Shown: one piece after another, positions 15,406 through 24,103 of the stretch
How the letters are laid out: every line of letters begins with the position of its first letter
Numbering within the stretch: the first letter of the stretch is position 1
From: an uncultured Bdellovibrionales bacterium
Lineage (GTDB): Bacteria > Bdellovibrionota > Bdellovibrionia > Bdellovibrionales > UBA1609
Length of the DNA: 62,777 nt
Direction of reading: 5' to 3'
Assembly: GCA_938002015.1 (NCBI GenBank)
Contig: CALLAU010000034.1
Coordinates: forward strand, 1-62,777
The notes under the pieces: generated by a model
What the model saw: the letters and a program-made list of their open reading frames with translations, nothing else
Databases searched by the model: none
Told to the model about the DNA's origin: nothing
Program-made: the position numbers and the translations under genes

Positions 15406-17995
15406 CTTGTACAGGAACCGTGCCTCCGTAGTTGTCTCCAACAGAGCCCGATAAAATATCATTCGTATTTGGAATAACTTTTGGCTCTTGAGTAAAATGA
15501 TCCGCACCTCTAAAGCTTCCATCAAAATTTTGAACAAACCTCATAGTAGCTGAATCAAAGTAAAGCATCTGCATGGCACCATTATCATAAACTAAAACAA
15601 TAGCATGCCCCCAACCGGAGTAACCACCATTATTATAACCAAGCTTTAAGTTGGTAATAGTACCGGCATTGTATATTCCACCTAAAATAAGGGGCTGGTG
15701 AGAATCTCCCATTGATGCTCTCACTACAGAGTTTGCATGACTCATTGGAGAAGGCCTGGCTCCATTTATACCTTGGTGACCATGAAAGTTAAGGTATGTT
15801 TTTCTATGATCAGGCCCCACAGTAAAGAGTTCGCCTAGCTCTAAAATCTTTAACCTATCAGGGTCACTCATCGGAATGAAATCTCTTAACATAAGGTCTT
15901 TAACTTCAGGAGGAGATGCATCAATAAGACTTTGTCTTACTCCACCTTCATTTAATAAAAACTGATAAGGAGTTAAACCAAGGCTTGTTTGCGCATAAGC
16001 TAACTGATCAATTAACCTTTGGTTTTGAGGATCAACTAATCTTTGGTTTACATAATTTGGCAGCCAGTATAGGTGATTAGAGTCAATATGGAGTAAGTTT
16101 GTATTTGGAAAAGCTGCCTGCATACTGTTTAAAGTACTGATATAACCATTGTGCTCATCAAGAATACTAAGCTCTCCATTTTCTGCCGCTTTTGATCTAG
16201 CTCCTGTATTTCTTCTTTCATGATGACCAAGTTTATTAACGGCATCATTATCAACTCCATCATGCACAGAGATCCACTCAGGCTCTCCAAAGGTCGGCAC
16301 AATCTGCTCTTTAAAGGCTCTTAAGATATGAAGGTTCGTGTTTTTATCATGAAGATCCCCCATAACAGCACCAACAACTCTTGGCTTATCCTCAGAAAGA
16401 CCTTTTGAAGTATAAAACCTTCCATAATCTGTAAACCCATGCACTTCATCTTCTGCAGCTGAAATATACTCAGATGGTCTTATATGCCATCTACCACGCA
16501 TTCCCATTCCTAAAAGACCTGAGTCAGCACTCGCTTTTTCTACAATTAAGAATGAGTTTACATGTCTTCCTTCAGCAAGTTTAGCAGTACGGCCTTGAAT
16601 AGGAGTACTGTATGGATAAAGAGGCTCTGATAAACTACCTGTTGACCAGTAAAGAACTGGAAGCAAATGAGATTCAGGGCTTGGGTGTGTTTTCATCTGA
16701 AGCTGTGGGTGAAAAACTAACGTAGTTTTATCAAAACCTGACCTAGAACTCATAGAAGCAAAAACATTCATGTTTTTAGGAGCTACTGGGATTGAAGAAA
16801 CTTGAAGCTCTGGTCCAAGATCTAATGTTTGAGTTACAATTCTAACTCTCGAATCATTTTCAATATACTCCATTAAATCTTTATCAATAAATGAGGTTTC
16901 TAGATTAACCACTCCAATTAGAATGACCATGTCTCTTTCATTTGCATAATGTAGCATTGACTCTAACTGGTCTAACTTAACAGGAACACCGTTATTAATT
17001 GAAGTTAATAAAAACCCTCGTTTTTCTTTTACAAGATCTAGAGTTGCAAGGTGGTAATCGGTACCAAACTCTTCACTGATATAGCCAATGAATGAGTTAG
17101 GGTGCTTTTCTTGTGCAACTGCAAGCATTGCTTTTTGACTGTCAAATAAAAGAGGAACATCAAAAGAAACAGTCTCTTCGTCAATATCTGCATCACCGTC
17201 TAACCCACCAATTAAAACTTGCAGATCAGAAACTGCAAACAAGCCTTCACTGTGAGATCTTTTAAGAGCTTTATACCGCACCATTAAAGATTCAAAGAGC
17301 TCTTCAAGAGTTGGAGCTCTTGGTGTAACCCTTGCTTGGGTCGGTTGACCAGGCTGCTTCATAAATCTTACAAGAGCTGAAACAATCATATTTTGAACGT
17401 CTTCAACAAGATCCTCATTTAAAAGAACTGCTGTTTTCCAAATATCAACAAGTTCTCTTGTATCAAAGAATGCTTCAAATACAGGTTTTGAAACAGAGAT
17501 CAGTTTTGCAAACTCATTTAAGTTCTCATCTCTTCTAGGAACACGAAAATTCTGTTTAAAAAATGTTGGCAATGCCTTAGTTAGTTTTTCAGCTAATTTA
17601 TTTTTATACTTTGCTAGAGCATCACTTCTTAGGTTCCTTCTAAGACTAAGATCCTTATCAAGAATAAATACTAAAGCTTCTCTTATACTGCTGTAATCTG
17701 AACTCGTATTAGAGAAGAATGAGGCTAGCTGGCTAAAGTTACGCGTTGCTGACTGGAAGTCATCTAAAAACTCAAAACGACTGTTTCGAGTAAAATCTAA
17801 AAGTTCTTTTCTCTTTGGCAATCTATTATTTTTAGTTACAAATAACACTAAAGATTCTTCAAAAACTTGTCGAGCGCTCTCTACACTTTGATCACGCAAC
17901 ACTACAGAACAATCTTTAGAAAAAGCATGTGAGCTTAAGAACTGTAAACTAAAGAATACAACAAATACTCTAATTATAACAATACGCTTTTGCAT
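15398..17995 (-). CDS. Exported phage T5 A1-like metallophosphoesterase
   Basis: 865 residues with a Sec signal peptide (about 1-27, ending SSHAFSKDC). Residues 30-230 are helical, unknown. From about 405 on it resembles the T5 A1 / calcineurin-type phosphoesterase group: MGDLH (545-549, DxH), VHDGVDND (577-584, GDxxD-like), IDSNH (637-641, GNH-like), NFHGHQGINGARPSP (737-750) and MGDSHQPLILGGIYNAGT (762-779, GHxH-like then the conserved Gly/Tyr/Gly-Thr loop). The NGARPSP and GIYNAGT blocks are the strongest link to A1 proteins. T5 A1 is needed for host DNA degradation, so an exported nuclease acting on foreign DNA is a fair hypothesis. SD GGGAGG 7 nt before the ATG; start overlaps the upstream HAD gene by 22 nt, so the two are probably co-translated. 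Confidence 0.7.
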   Translation of the reverse strand: MQKRIVIIRVFVVFFSLQFLSSHAFSKDCSVVLRDQSVESARQVFEESLVLFVTKNNRLPKRKELLDFTRNSRFEFLDDFQSATRNFSQLASFFSNTSSDYSSIREALVFILDKDLSLRRNLRSDALAKYKNKLAEKLTKALPTFFKQNFRVPRRDENLNEFAKLISVSKPVFEAFFDTRELVDIWKTAVLLNEDLVEDVQNMIVSALVRFMKQPGQPTQARVTPRAPTLEELFESLMVRYKALKRSHSEGLFAVSDLQVLIGGLDGDADIDEETVSFDVPLLFDSQKAMLAVAQEKHPNSFIGYISEEFGTDYHLATLDLVKEKRGFLLTSINNGVPVKLDQLESMLHYANERDMVILIGVVNLETSFIDKDLMEYIENDSRVRIVTQTLDLGPELQVSSIPVAPKNMNVFASMSSRSGFDKTTLVFHPQLQMKTHPSPESHLLPVLYWSTGSLSEPLYPYSTPIQGRTAKLAEGRHVNSFLIVEKASADSGLLGMGMRGRWHIRPSEYISAAEDEVHGFTDYGRFYTSKGLSEDKPRVVGAVMGDLHDKNTNLHILRAFKEQIVPTFGEPEWISVHDGVDNDAVNKLGHHERRNTGARSKAAENGELSILDEHNGYISTLNSMQAAFPNTNLLHIDSNHLYWLPNYVNQRLVDPQNQRLIDQLAYAQTSLGLTPYQFLLNEGGVRQSLIDASPPEVKDLMLRDFIPMSDPDRLKILELGELFTVGPDHRKTYLNFHGHQGINGARPSPMSHANSVVRASMGDSHQPLILGGIYNAGTITNLKLGYNNGGYSGWGHAIVLVYDNGAMQMLYFDSATMRFVQNFDGSFRGADHFTQEPKVIPNTNDILSGSVGDNYGGTVPVQAK

Positions 17996-19053
17996 GCCAA
18001 ACCTCCCACTAAACTTTTACTAATAAATTTGTTGTTTTTCTTTAGAACAATATCTAAGAATTTAGGCGAAAGCTCATACACTTTTCCCTGTCTAAAAAAC
18101 ATGGCTTGATGACTAAATGTGGCGCCATCTCTTTGCTCTTTAGTTCCTGTATTAATTAAAACAAAATCTAAATTTCTATAAGTAGCTACTTGAGACATTT
18201 GCATCAGCTCTGTCCCCATCGCAGTAACATACTCTGGTTTATCATCTGCAACTATCACCATTTTTCTTGAACCCGATGAGGCGGCTAAAGCATCATACTC
18301 AGCAATAGAATGTTTTAGAACTGACAGCTTCCTATTAGTAAGACTCTTTCTATCATGATCAACCATACTGTGATGACTTAAAGCAAAGACATGGGGGGCA
18401 AAAGTTGTATTTGCTGCCACATGCCCACTCTCTTTAAAATAACTAAATAGACCATTAAAATCTTCTTGCTGCCCTCTAGCTGTCACAACAACAACATTTT
18501 GACCCAACTGATTACTCAAAAGAAATTGAAACAAAGGCCAAGTTGCTCCCTCTAATTTAAGGCCTGATTCTGCTGCCCTTTTTTCACCAGCGACAAAATC
18601 TTCAAGAAGTTGATTTTTTTCACCTGGCATAGAGTCCCTAAAGGCTCCATAAGATAGACTTTCATCAATATAATACCTTCCAAGCTCAACATGTGTAGGG
18701 CGTAAAAGTAAACCAACAGGGTCTTGCATAAGGTCAACTACACCACTTGGCTTATCTTTATTAGAGGTACCTATTAAGTGCTTAAAACTGTTTAACTCTC
18801 TTTCTGTTAAAGCTATATCCCGAGGTAAGTCATTATTCGTGAGTAATGGGCTATGAGGCAGACTTTGTAAGTAAAGATAGATTGGAGTCCATACGGCATC
18901 ACCAACTAACGTGTAATCATAATCTGTAATCAACACGACATCTCTAGGGTTTTCAGGGATAACCAAGTTCTGTTTACTCTCTGCATTTGCTAATGCTGAA
19001 TTCAGCATAAAAGCAACAACAAGTGTTTGTAAGCTTAATACCAACATCTTCAT
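17974..19053 (-). CDS. Exported HAD-superfamily phosphatase
   Basis: 359 residues; AAAGGAG 5 nt before the ATG. Signal peptide ends NSALANAES. All four HAD motifs are visible: LITDYDYT (41-48, nucleophile Asp44 and acid/base Asp46), VVVVTARGQ (187-195, Thr191), a lysine at 242 or 247 (LTNRKLSVLKH) and IVADDKPEY (267-275, Asp270/Asp271). So a Mg-dependent phosphohydrolase acting outside the cytoplasm. A large helical cap lies between motifs I and II. First gene of the pair with the T5 A1-like protein, which it overlaps by 22 nt; a nucleotidase feeding on nuclease products would fit (inference). Confidence 0.8.
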   Translation of the reverse strand: MKMLVLSLQTLVVAFMLNSALANAESKQNLVIPENPRDVVLITDYDYTLVGDAVWTPIYLYLQSLPHSPLLTNNDLPRDIALTERELNSFKHLIGTSNKDKPSGVVDLMQDPVGLLLRPTHVELGRYYIDESLSYGAFRDSMPGEKNQLLEDFVAGEKRAAESGLKLEGATWPLFQFLLSNQLGQNVVVVTARGQQEDFNGLFSYFKESGHVAANTTFAPHVFALSHHSMVDHDRKSLTNRKLSVLKHSIAEYDALAASSGSRKMVIVADDKPEYVTAMGTELMQMSQVATYRNLDFVLINTGTKEQRDGATFSHQAMFFRQGKVYELSPKFLDIVLKKNNKFISKSLVGGLACKSVLL

Positions 19054-19247
19054 GCATACTCCTTTGACGTATTTATTGCTTATTTTTAATGCATTAATCT
19101 ATTGATATATAGGCCTATCTCAAACTTTATATAAGTTTCACACTTGTTAAAAGATTATCAAAAACACGAGAAGGCTCGATTTAAATGATTTGAGGGGTTT
19201 TATTTGGGTCTATGGCCATTTAAAGCATACTTTGCTAACTTGTCTAA

Positions 19248-19607
19248 ATGGAAAATTCTTCACAACTTATGCCTATTATATTAAACGTCATTGCCGCTTT
19301 TGTTAGTGCCTTTGGGCAATACCTCTACCAAATAGGTTCAAAGAGAATTGGCATAGACCCTGTATATAAACTTTGGCCCATTTTTGGAGGTATAGCTCTC
19401 TTTACTGTAGTTATGGTTCTTTTTCTCTGGTCTTTTAAACTAGGTGGCAGACTTTCTGTAACCTACCCTGTGTATGCAAGTACGTTCTTATGGGGTACTT
19501 TTCTAGGAGTTTATTTATCTAATGAACCATGGTCCTGGGGACAGGTCATTGGAACTCTCATTGTAATCCTGGGTATTGCTACAATTGCAATCACTTCACC
19601 GAATTAG
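19248..19607 (+). CDS. Small EamA/SMR-like membrane protein
   Basis: 119 residues with four hydrophobic helices, the size and layout of small multidrug resistance or ArnE/F-type half transporters. The last two helices (YPVYASTFLWGTFLGVY, then VIGTLIVILGIATIAI) look like the EamA/SMR repeat with its conserved Tyr/Pro. The catalytic Glu14 of EmrE has no clear counterpart in helix 1, so a lipid-carrier role (as in ArnE/F) is as likely as drug export. It stands alone. ATG at 19248 lacks a strong ribosome-binding site. Confidence 0.7.
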   Translation: MENSSQLMPIILNVIAAFVSAFGQYLYQIGSKRIGIDPVYKLWPIFGGIALFTVVMVLFLWSFKLGGRLSVTYPVYASTFLWGTFLGVYLSNEPWSWGQVIGTLIVILGIATIAITSPN

Positions 19608-19741
19608 GCATCACCACTACAGGCTTATTTTAAACACGCAATGAATATTTAGACTGCTCTTTTAAAGGACAATGTCAGAATTTTTTACATACATTATCTC
19701 TCTTTAATACACATTTAAACCTATATCATGCTAAGAAAAGC

Positions 19742-19827
19742 AAAAGGTTCCTTTAAGGGGGGAAAACTTTTTTATTCTGCTTAAAAGCAATCCTCCTTTT
19801 TTTTGAATTTTTTAAGGGGGAAACATC
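19742..19827 (+). promoter_or_regulatory. Leader with two mutually exclusive pairings that could hide the ribosome-binding site
   Basis: CCTCCTT at 19792-19798 can pair with AAGGGGG at 19755-19761, forming a stem followed by eight T residues (terminator-like), or with AAGGGGG at 19814-19820, the ribosome-binding site of the gene at 19828. A small hairpin AAAGG/CCTTT (19743-19754) lies upstream. Read by eye, no folding run. Confidence 0.4.
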
Positions 19828-21618
19828 ATGAAAAAAAATATTCTTTTAACTATCGCACTGAGCACCTTTGCAATCACAGCATTTGCACAGAACCCAGCAT
19901 ATATATCAAGGGCTTATACGCCTGAGTTTCAATGTCCAGAAACTCACCCTGAATACACTCGCCTACTTAAAAACTTAAGAGAGTTTCAAGCAAAGCTAAA
20001 GGCTGATTCAGAATGCCAGTCTTTAAGTTTAGATATGGATAAGTTTACAAACTTACTTGGAGAGAAACGAGAAAGCTTTCTTGATACTATTAGTAAAAAT
20101 GAAGATGGTGTCTTATCTGCTGATTCCGCTCAAGAAATTCAAAGCTACACATCAGAAGTGACTGAGCAAGTATCTACTTTAATCAGCTTAATCAGTAATG
20201 CTGATGGAGGCTTCTTATTTAATCGAGACCGGTGCTCTTTAAGTGAAGAAGATCGCTTTTCTGCAGTTCAAAGAGTGACTTCAGCAGCTTATGAAGCCTC
20301 AAAGCTTATTTCAAAAGTTGCAGGTCCTTACGGAGTACCTATTAGTATTGCTGCAAATACAGCTTTTGGAGTCATCCAAGGCTTACAAAATTTTATTAAA
20401 AAAAGTGAACCTATTGATTTTGACCAGCCTGAAAAAAGAGAGTTTTTTGCAGAATCTCTTTGCCTATTTTCAAGCTTTGAAGCTGAAATTAGAAAACTAA
20501 ATAACCCTCAAGGGCATATTAATTCTTTAAGGACTGTAAAAGAAAATGCTGAAAAAGCTATAAATCAAATCAGATATCTTTGCCCTGATTGTAATGACAT
20601 TTTTGACTTTGAGTTTATTGATACTGACGATGAAGAAGAGCTTGATGAGCAAAACGCTGAGTTAAAAGACTTAGTTGTTAAAGTTAATGAGGCTACTGGG
20701 TTAAGAACTAAACTTGGCTCAAGATCAATAGAAGCAAAGGAAAACCTAGCATGGGTTAATGAAGAGCTTATAAAATTTAGTAGTATTCTTGATTTTCCAA
20801 CAAAAGGAATTGGCCCAAGAGAGCTTCAATCGATTAAACTTATTTTATCTGACTTCTTACTTAAAACAGCCTCTCCAGGTTTTTTAAACTGGTACTTAAG
20901 AAAATCTCACGACTCAATCAGTACGACTAATAACTATATCGCTGGGACTTTTAACGAAATGATAAGGCAGCTCGAACCAACTGGTATCTCAATAGACCTT
21001 CTTCTCCCAGAAAACCCTTTAAGTCCTTATGGACCAACAGGTTATCACTTTTATGATTTAGATATTGTTTATTTATATTTTATTAACACCTCTGTTGAAA
21101 AGTATGATTACAGCCCATCTTTTTATTCAGTATTAATCGAAACTTTTGAACAGTGGAAGCTTGCCGAGCAAAACGCAGGGATTGTTGCTGAGTACTGCTC
21201 CTTCTTTGCTAAAAATTTATTTTACCCCAGACAAGTTCAAAAAGTATGCGAATCTAACTCAAGAAAAGACAGTGACTCAAACGTTGCTTATAAAGCATTT
21301 TTCTTAGCTGATATTTTTGAAGCTTCAAAAGAGCTTTCAGTAAAAGGGCCTTTTGATTTTTCTCTATCTTATCATATCGAAAGCTTTCCTGTAGACCTTG
21401 TAGGTGTTTTCTTAAATACAGATAGACTAATTGAAGAGAGCTTAAGTGGAAACTCCATGAATCTTATTTCTGAAAAAGAAAATGAAAGCAGTGATGTTTA
21501 TACAAACTGGCAAGATGCTAGTGAAGCCCATGTAGATGACTTAGTAAGTATTTTTAGAGCTGCGCGAAACACCTCTAATACACCAAAAGCTCCAGTTGAG
21601 ATCCCGTTTCCTTATTAA
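19828..21618 (+). CDS. Large secreted protein, unknown function
   Basis: 596 residues. Signal peptide MKKNILLTIALSTFAITAFAQ, cleavage after AFA. Mature part mostly helical, acidic, with cysteines in pairs (Cys36 and Cys63; CSLS and LCLF; CPDC motif at about 250; CSFF and VCES) that suggest disulphides in the periplasm. No family recognised; probably lineage-restricted. AAGGGGG 7 nt before the ATG, preceded by the unusual leader at 19742. It stands alone, convergent with DUF2207. Confidence 0.7.
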   Translation: MKKNILLTIALSTFAITAFAQNPAYISRAYTPEFQCPETHPEYTRLLKNLREFQAKLKADSECQSLSLDMDKFTNLLGEKRESFLDTISKNEDGVLSADSAQEIQSYTSEVTEQVSTLISLISNADGGFLFNRDRCSLSEEDRFSAVQRVTSAAYEASKLISKVAGPYGVPISIAANTAFGVIQGLQNFIKKSEPIDFDQPEKREFFAESLCLFSSFEAEIRKLNNPQGHINSLRTVKENAEKAINQIRYLCPDCNDIFDFEFIDTDDEEELDEQNAELKDLVVKVNEATGLRTKLGSRSIEAKENLAWVNEELIKFSSILDFPTKGIGPRELQSIKLILSDFLLKTASPGFLNWYLRKSHDSISTTNNYIAGTFNEMIRQLEPTGISIDLLLPENPLSPYGPTGYHFYDLDIVYLYFINTSVEKYDYSPSFYSVLIETFEQWKLAEQNAGIVAEYCSFFAKNLFYPRQVQKVCESNSRKDSDSNVAYKAFFLADIFEASKELSVKGPFDFSLSYHIESFPVDLVGVFLNTDRLIEESLSGNSMNLISEKENESSDVYTNWQDASEAHVDDLVSIFRAARNTSNTPKAPVEIPFPY

Positions 21619-21629
21619 CAAAGAATAAC

Positions 21630-21674
21630 GAAAAGAAAAAAAATAGTAGCTGGTATTAAATTATCACCAGCTAC
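21630..21674 (-). terminator. Intrinsic terminator embedded in the 3' end of the DUF2207 gene
   Basis: On the minus strand the arms GTAGCTGGT (21674-21666) and ACCAGCTAC (21654-21646) pair perfectly and are followed by TATTTTTTTTC. The first arm covers the last sense codons and touches the stop codon. Confidence 0.8.
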
Positions 21675-23451
21675 CACCTCCACCGCCGCCAAAGCCGCCG
21701 CCACTAAAGCCACCACCACCGCTACTAAAACCGCCACCACCACCAGCACCACCCTGTGCTTGTGGAGATGAAGCAAACGTATTGGCCATAGTGTTAATAC
21801 CCTGGCCCATGGAGTTTACGAATTCTCTTGATGAGAACAAATGTATGTTTGAACCAAGATCAGCACCTTCATACCATGATAACGGCTCTGTAATTAAACC
21901 TTCAAACTTTTCAGCCCATTCATCAGCACAACCTAAAACAATTGCATAAGGAAGAAGTCTGCCAAAAACTTCTGGATCTTCATCTATTAAAGTTTTAATC
22001 TTTGATTTTTCAACTCGAATAATAAACTCTTTAAAACCTAGAATTTCATAATAGCTCTTCACACCTTTTCTCGTTTTCTTTGGCATTTTCTTTGAGTAAT
22101 AAGATGCAATTACTATACTCATTATAACTGAAAATAAAACTGAGAGCATTACAAATGGTTGAGGAGTTTGGTTAAAAACAAGAAAAAATACCATTAATAA
22201 ATGAAGTACTCCAATTAAAAAAGCTGAACCAAATAAATATTTAAATCTCACAGTTTGTGGATTTTCATTAAATATTTTTTTATCAATAAGTGCTTTATAT
22301 AGCTTTGAGGTCAGTCCCCCAAGATGCACATAAAAACTATTCTTTAAATCAGAGAGTAAGATAGAATCTTTACTAGAAAATAATGCCTCTAAAAAAGAAA
22401 CTTCAAACTCTGATAAATTGTTATCATTTATAAATGGTTTTCTTTTAATAAACTTATAATTCTTATCTGATAGAAAAAGCCATGATGAACTCGGCATTTC
22501 TTTAATCTTAAGATAGCCCCTAGAGGCTAAATCTAGAACAGTCGCTACAATATCAGAAGTGTCTACTGTCTCATCTTCAAGTGTGCCTACTTCAGCTGGA
22601 TTTAAATCTTGAGGTGGAGAGTACCTTACTTGAATAGTATCTGGGTGGTATGGATCTTTACCCTTTTTTCTATGTATGTATGAAAATAACAAGCCTATTA
22701 AAAGAGGAATTGGAAAAAATAAAACGTAGCCTACATTATCGCTAATAAACCAAATCAACTTCTGTAGTTTTGAAGGCTCTTTTAATTTACCTTTTGGAAA
22801 GCTAAGGCCAACTGTAAGCCCCTCACCAGGACTTAGGCTTTTTAGACTTAGATCATAACCAGAGCCACTTAAGAAATTAGCGTTATTTACTGATTTTGAG
22901 CTTCTTAAATAGCCCACATAATTTTTAGCCTCTCTTACTAAAACACCTTTTGGCCAAGTTAAAGAAGCCTCTACATTATAAATAGGAACTGACCAGTTAT
23001 GTCCTATTACGTTCCAATAAAACTCATCTCTTTCTTTAAAACGATTGATCGCTCTTTTTACTCTATAAGTTATAATATAGTTTTTTACACCACTTACAAA
23101 AACTGAAGGATGTCCAATTCTTATTCTCTTACCTTGTGAAAAGTTCATTAACTTATAGTTATAGGCTTTTCCGTAAGAATTTTTCACAGACTCTACATTT
23201 ACTCTAATTCCAAAGTTTGTATCAACCTCTCCCCACTTAGTACTTAACTGCCTCTTATAATTAAGAGGAATATCTCGAAATATTCCTCTCTTTCTAGCTG
23301 ATCCAAAATCATAAGTAATTTTTTCTTTAACTAAAAAAGAGCTGTCTTCAAGAATCTCTATATTTACAACATAAGAACTTATTTTCTCTGTCGCTACAGA
23401 CTTAAAGTTGAAACAAAAAGTGGCTAAAAAGAGTAAAAATAAAAACTTCAA
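21664..23451 (-). CDS. DUF2207-family membrane protein with Gly-rich tail
   Basis: 595 residues: signal peptide (1-20), extracytoplasmic DUF2207 domain (about 22-220; SSYVVNIEILEDSSFLVKEK, YDFGSARKRGIFRDIPL), membrane helix near 235-255, cytoplasmic part with a winged-helix-like stretch, two more helices near 415-455 and a tail of GGGGFSSGGGGFSGGG repeats ending GGSW. This is the usual YciQ-type layout, and it follows lemA as in many bacteria (spacing 19 nt). Function of the LemA/DUF2207 pair is not known; envelope maintenance has been suggested for the family. Its terminator overlaps its last codons. Confidence 0.88.
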   Translation of the reverse strand: MKFLFLLFLATFCFNFKSVATEKISSYVVNIEILEDSSFLVKEKITYDFGSARKRGIFRDIPLNYKRQLSTKWGEVDTNFGIRVNVESVKNSYGKAYNYKLMNFSQGKRIRIGHPSVFVSGVKNYIITYRVKRAINRFKERDEFYWNVIGHNWSVPIYNVEASLTWPKGVLVREAKNYVGYLRSSKSVNNANFLSGSGYDLSLKSLSPGEGLTVGLSFPKGKLKEPSKLQKLIWFISDNVGYVLFFPIPLLIGLLFSYIHRKKGKDPYHPDTIQVRYSPPQDLNPAEVGTLEDETVDTSDIVATVLDLASRGYLKIKEMPSSSWLFLSDKNYKFIKRKPFINDNNLSEFEVSFLEALFSSKDSILLSDLKNSFYVHLGGLTSKLYKALIDKKIFNENPQTVRFKYLFGSAFLIGVLHLLMVFFLVFNQTPQPFVMLSVLFSVIMSIVIASYYSKKMPKKTRKGVKSYYEILGFKEFIIRVEKSKIKTLIDEDPEVFGRLLPYAIVLGCADEWAEKFEGLITEPLSWYEGADLGSNIHLFSSREFVNSMGQGINTMANTFASSPQAQGGAGGGGGFSSGGGGFSGGGFGGGGGGSW

Positions 23452-23470
23452 AGTTTAAAACCTATAGTAT

Positions 23471-24022
23471 TTAAAAAGAAACTTTTGGAGCTACTTTAGC
23501 GGCTTCTTCTACTTCAAAAAATTTCTTAGTATTAAAGTTAAAAAACTTAGCAACTATAGCGTCCGGAAAGACCTGCTGTTTTGTATTATAGTCCCTAACA
23601 ACTGCATTAAAATACTTTCTAGCACTAGCAATCTCTGTTTCAATAGATTGAAGCTGTTGTTGAAGGTCCATAAACTGAGGACTAGCTTTAAGGTCTGGAT
23701 ATGCCTCTGATAATGCAAAAATTTTAGGAATAAGAGCACTTAAAGCATTTTCAGCTTCGATTTGAGTGTTTTGATCACCTGCACCAACAGCTTTGTTTCT
23801 AGCACTAATCACACTCTCTAAAGTGTCTTTTTCATGTGACATATAACCTTTAACAGTCTCTATAAGGTTAGGAATAAGGTCATGTCGCTTTTTTAAATGC
23901 ACCTCTACATCACTAAAACTATTTTCAGTTAAAATCTTTAGTTGAATTAACTTATTATATACCCTGACTCCCCAAAGAAAAATTGCTCCAGCTACACCCA
24001 TTAAAATTAAAATAAAGCTCAC
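23471..24022 (-). CDS. lemA: LemA family protein
   Basis: 183 residues. One N-terminal membrane helix (3-18) followed by a long helical bundle: RVYNKLIQLKILTENSFSDV, HLKKRHDLIPNLIETVKGY and SARNKAV are the family core. First gene of the lemA-DUF2207 pair on the minus strand. Faces the periplasm or stays as a membrane-tethered coiled bundle; biochemical role unknown in the family. Confidence 0.92.
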   Translation of the reverse strand: MSFILILMGVAGAIFLWGVRVYNKLIQLKILTENSFSDVEVHLKKRHDLIPNLIETVKGYMSHEKDTLESVISARNKAVGAGDQNTQIEAENALSALIPKIFALSEAYPDLKASPQFMDLQQQLQSIETEIASARKYFNAVVRDYNTKQQVFPDAIVAKFFNFNTKKFFEVEEAAKVAPKVSF

Positions 24023-24103
24023 TACCCTTACTCCTTATGATAAATAAGTTCATATTAACTCATACCATTTAATCAAAGACTAGTATAAATTGGAAAGAAG
24101 CGT

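Noticed and set aside
15398..19053. A prophage remnant, suggested by the T5 A1-like protein
   Set aside because: No integrase, capsid, tail, terminase or att repeat is nearby, and both proteins carry signal peptides.
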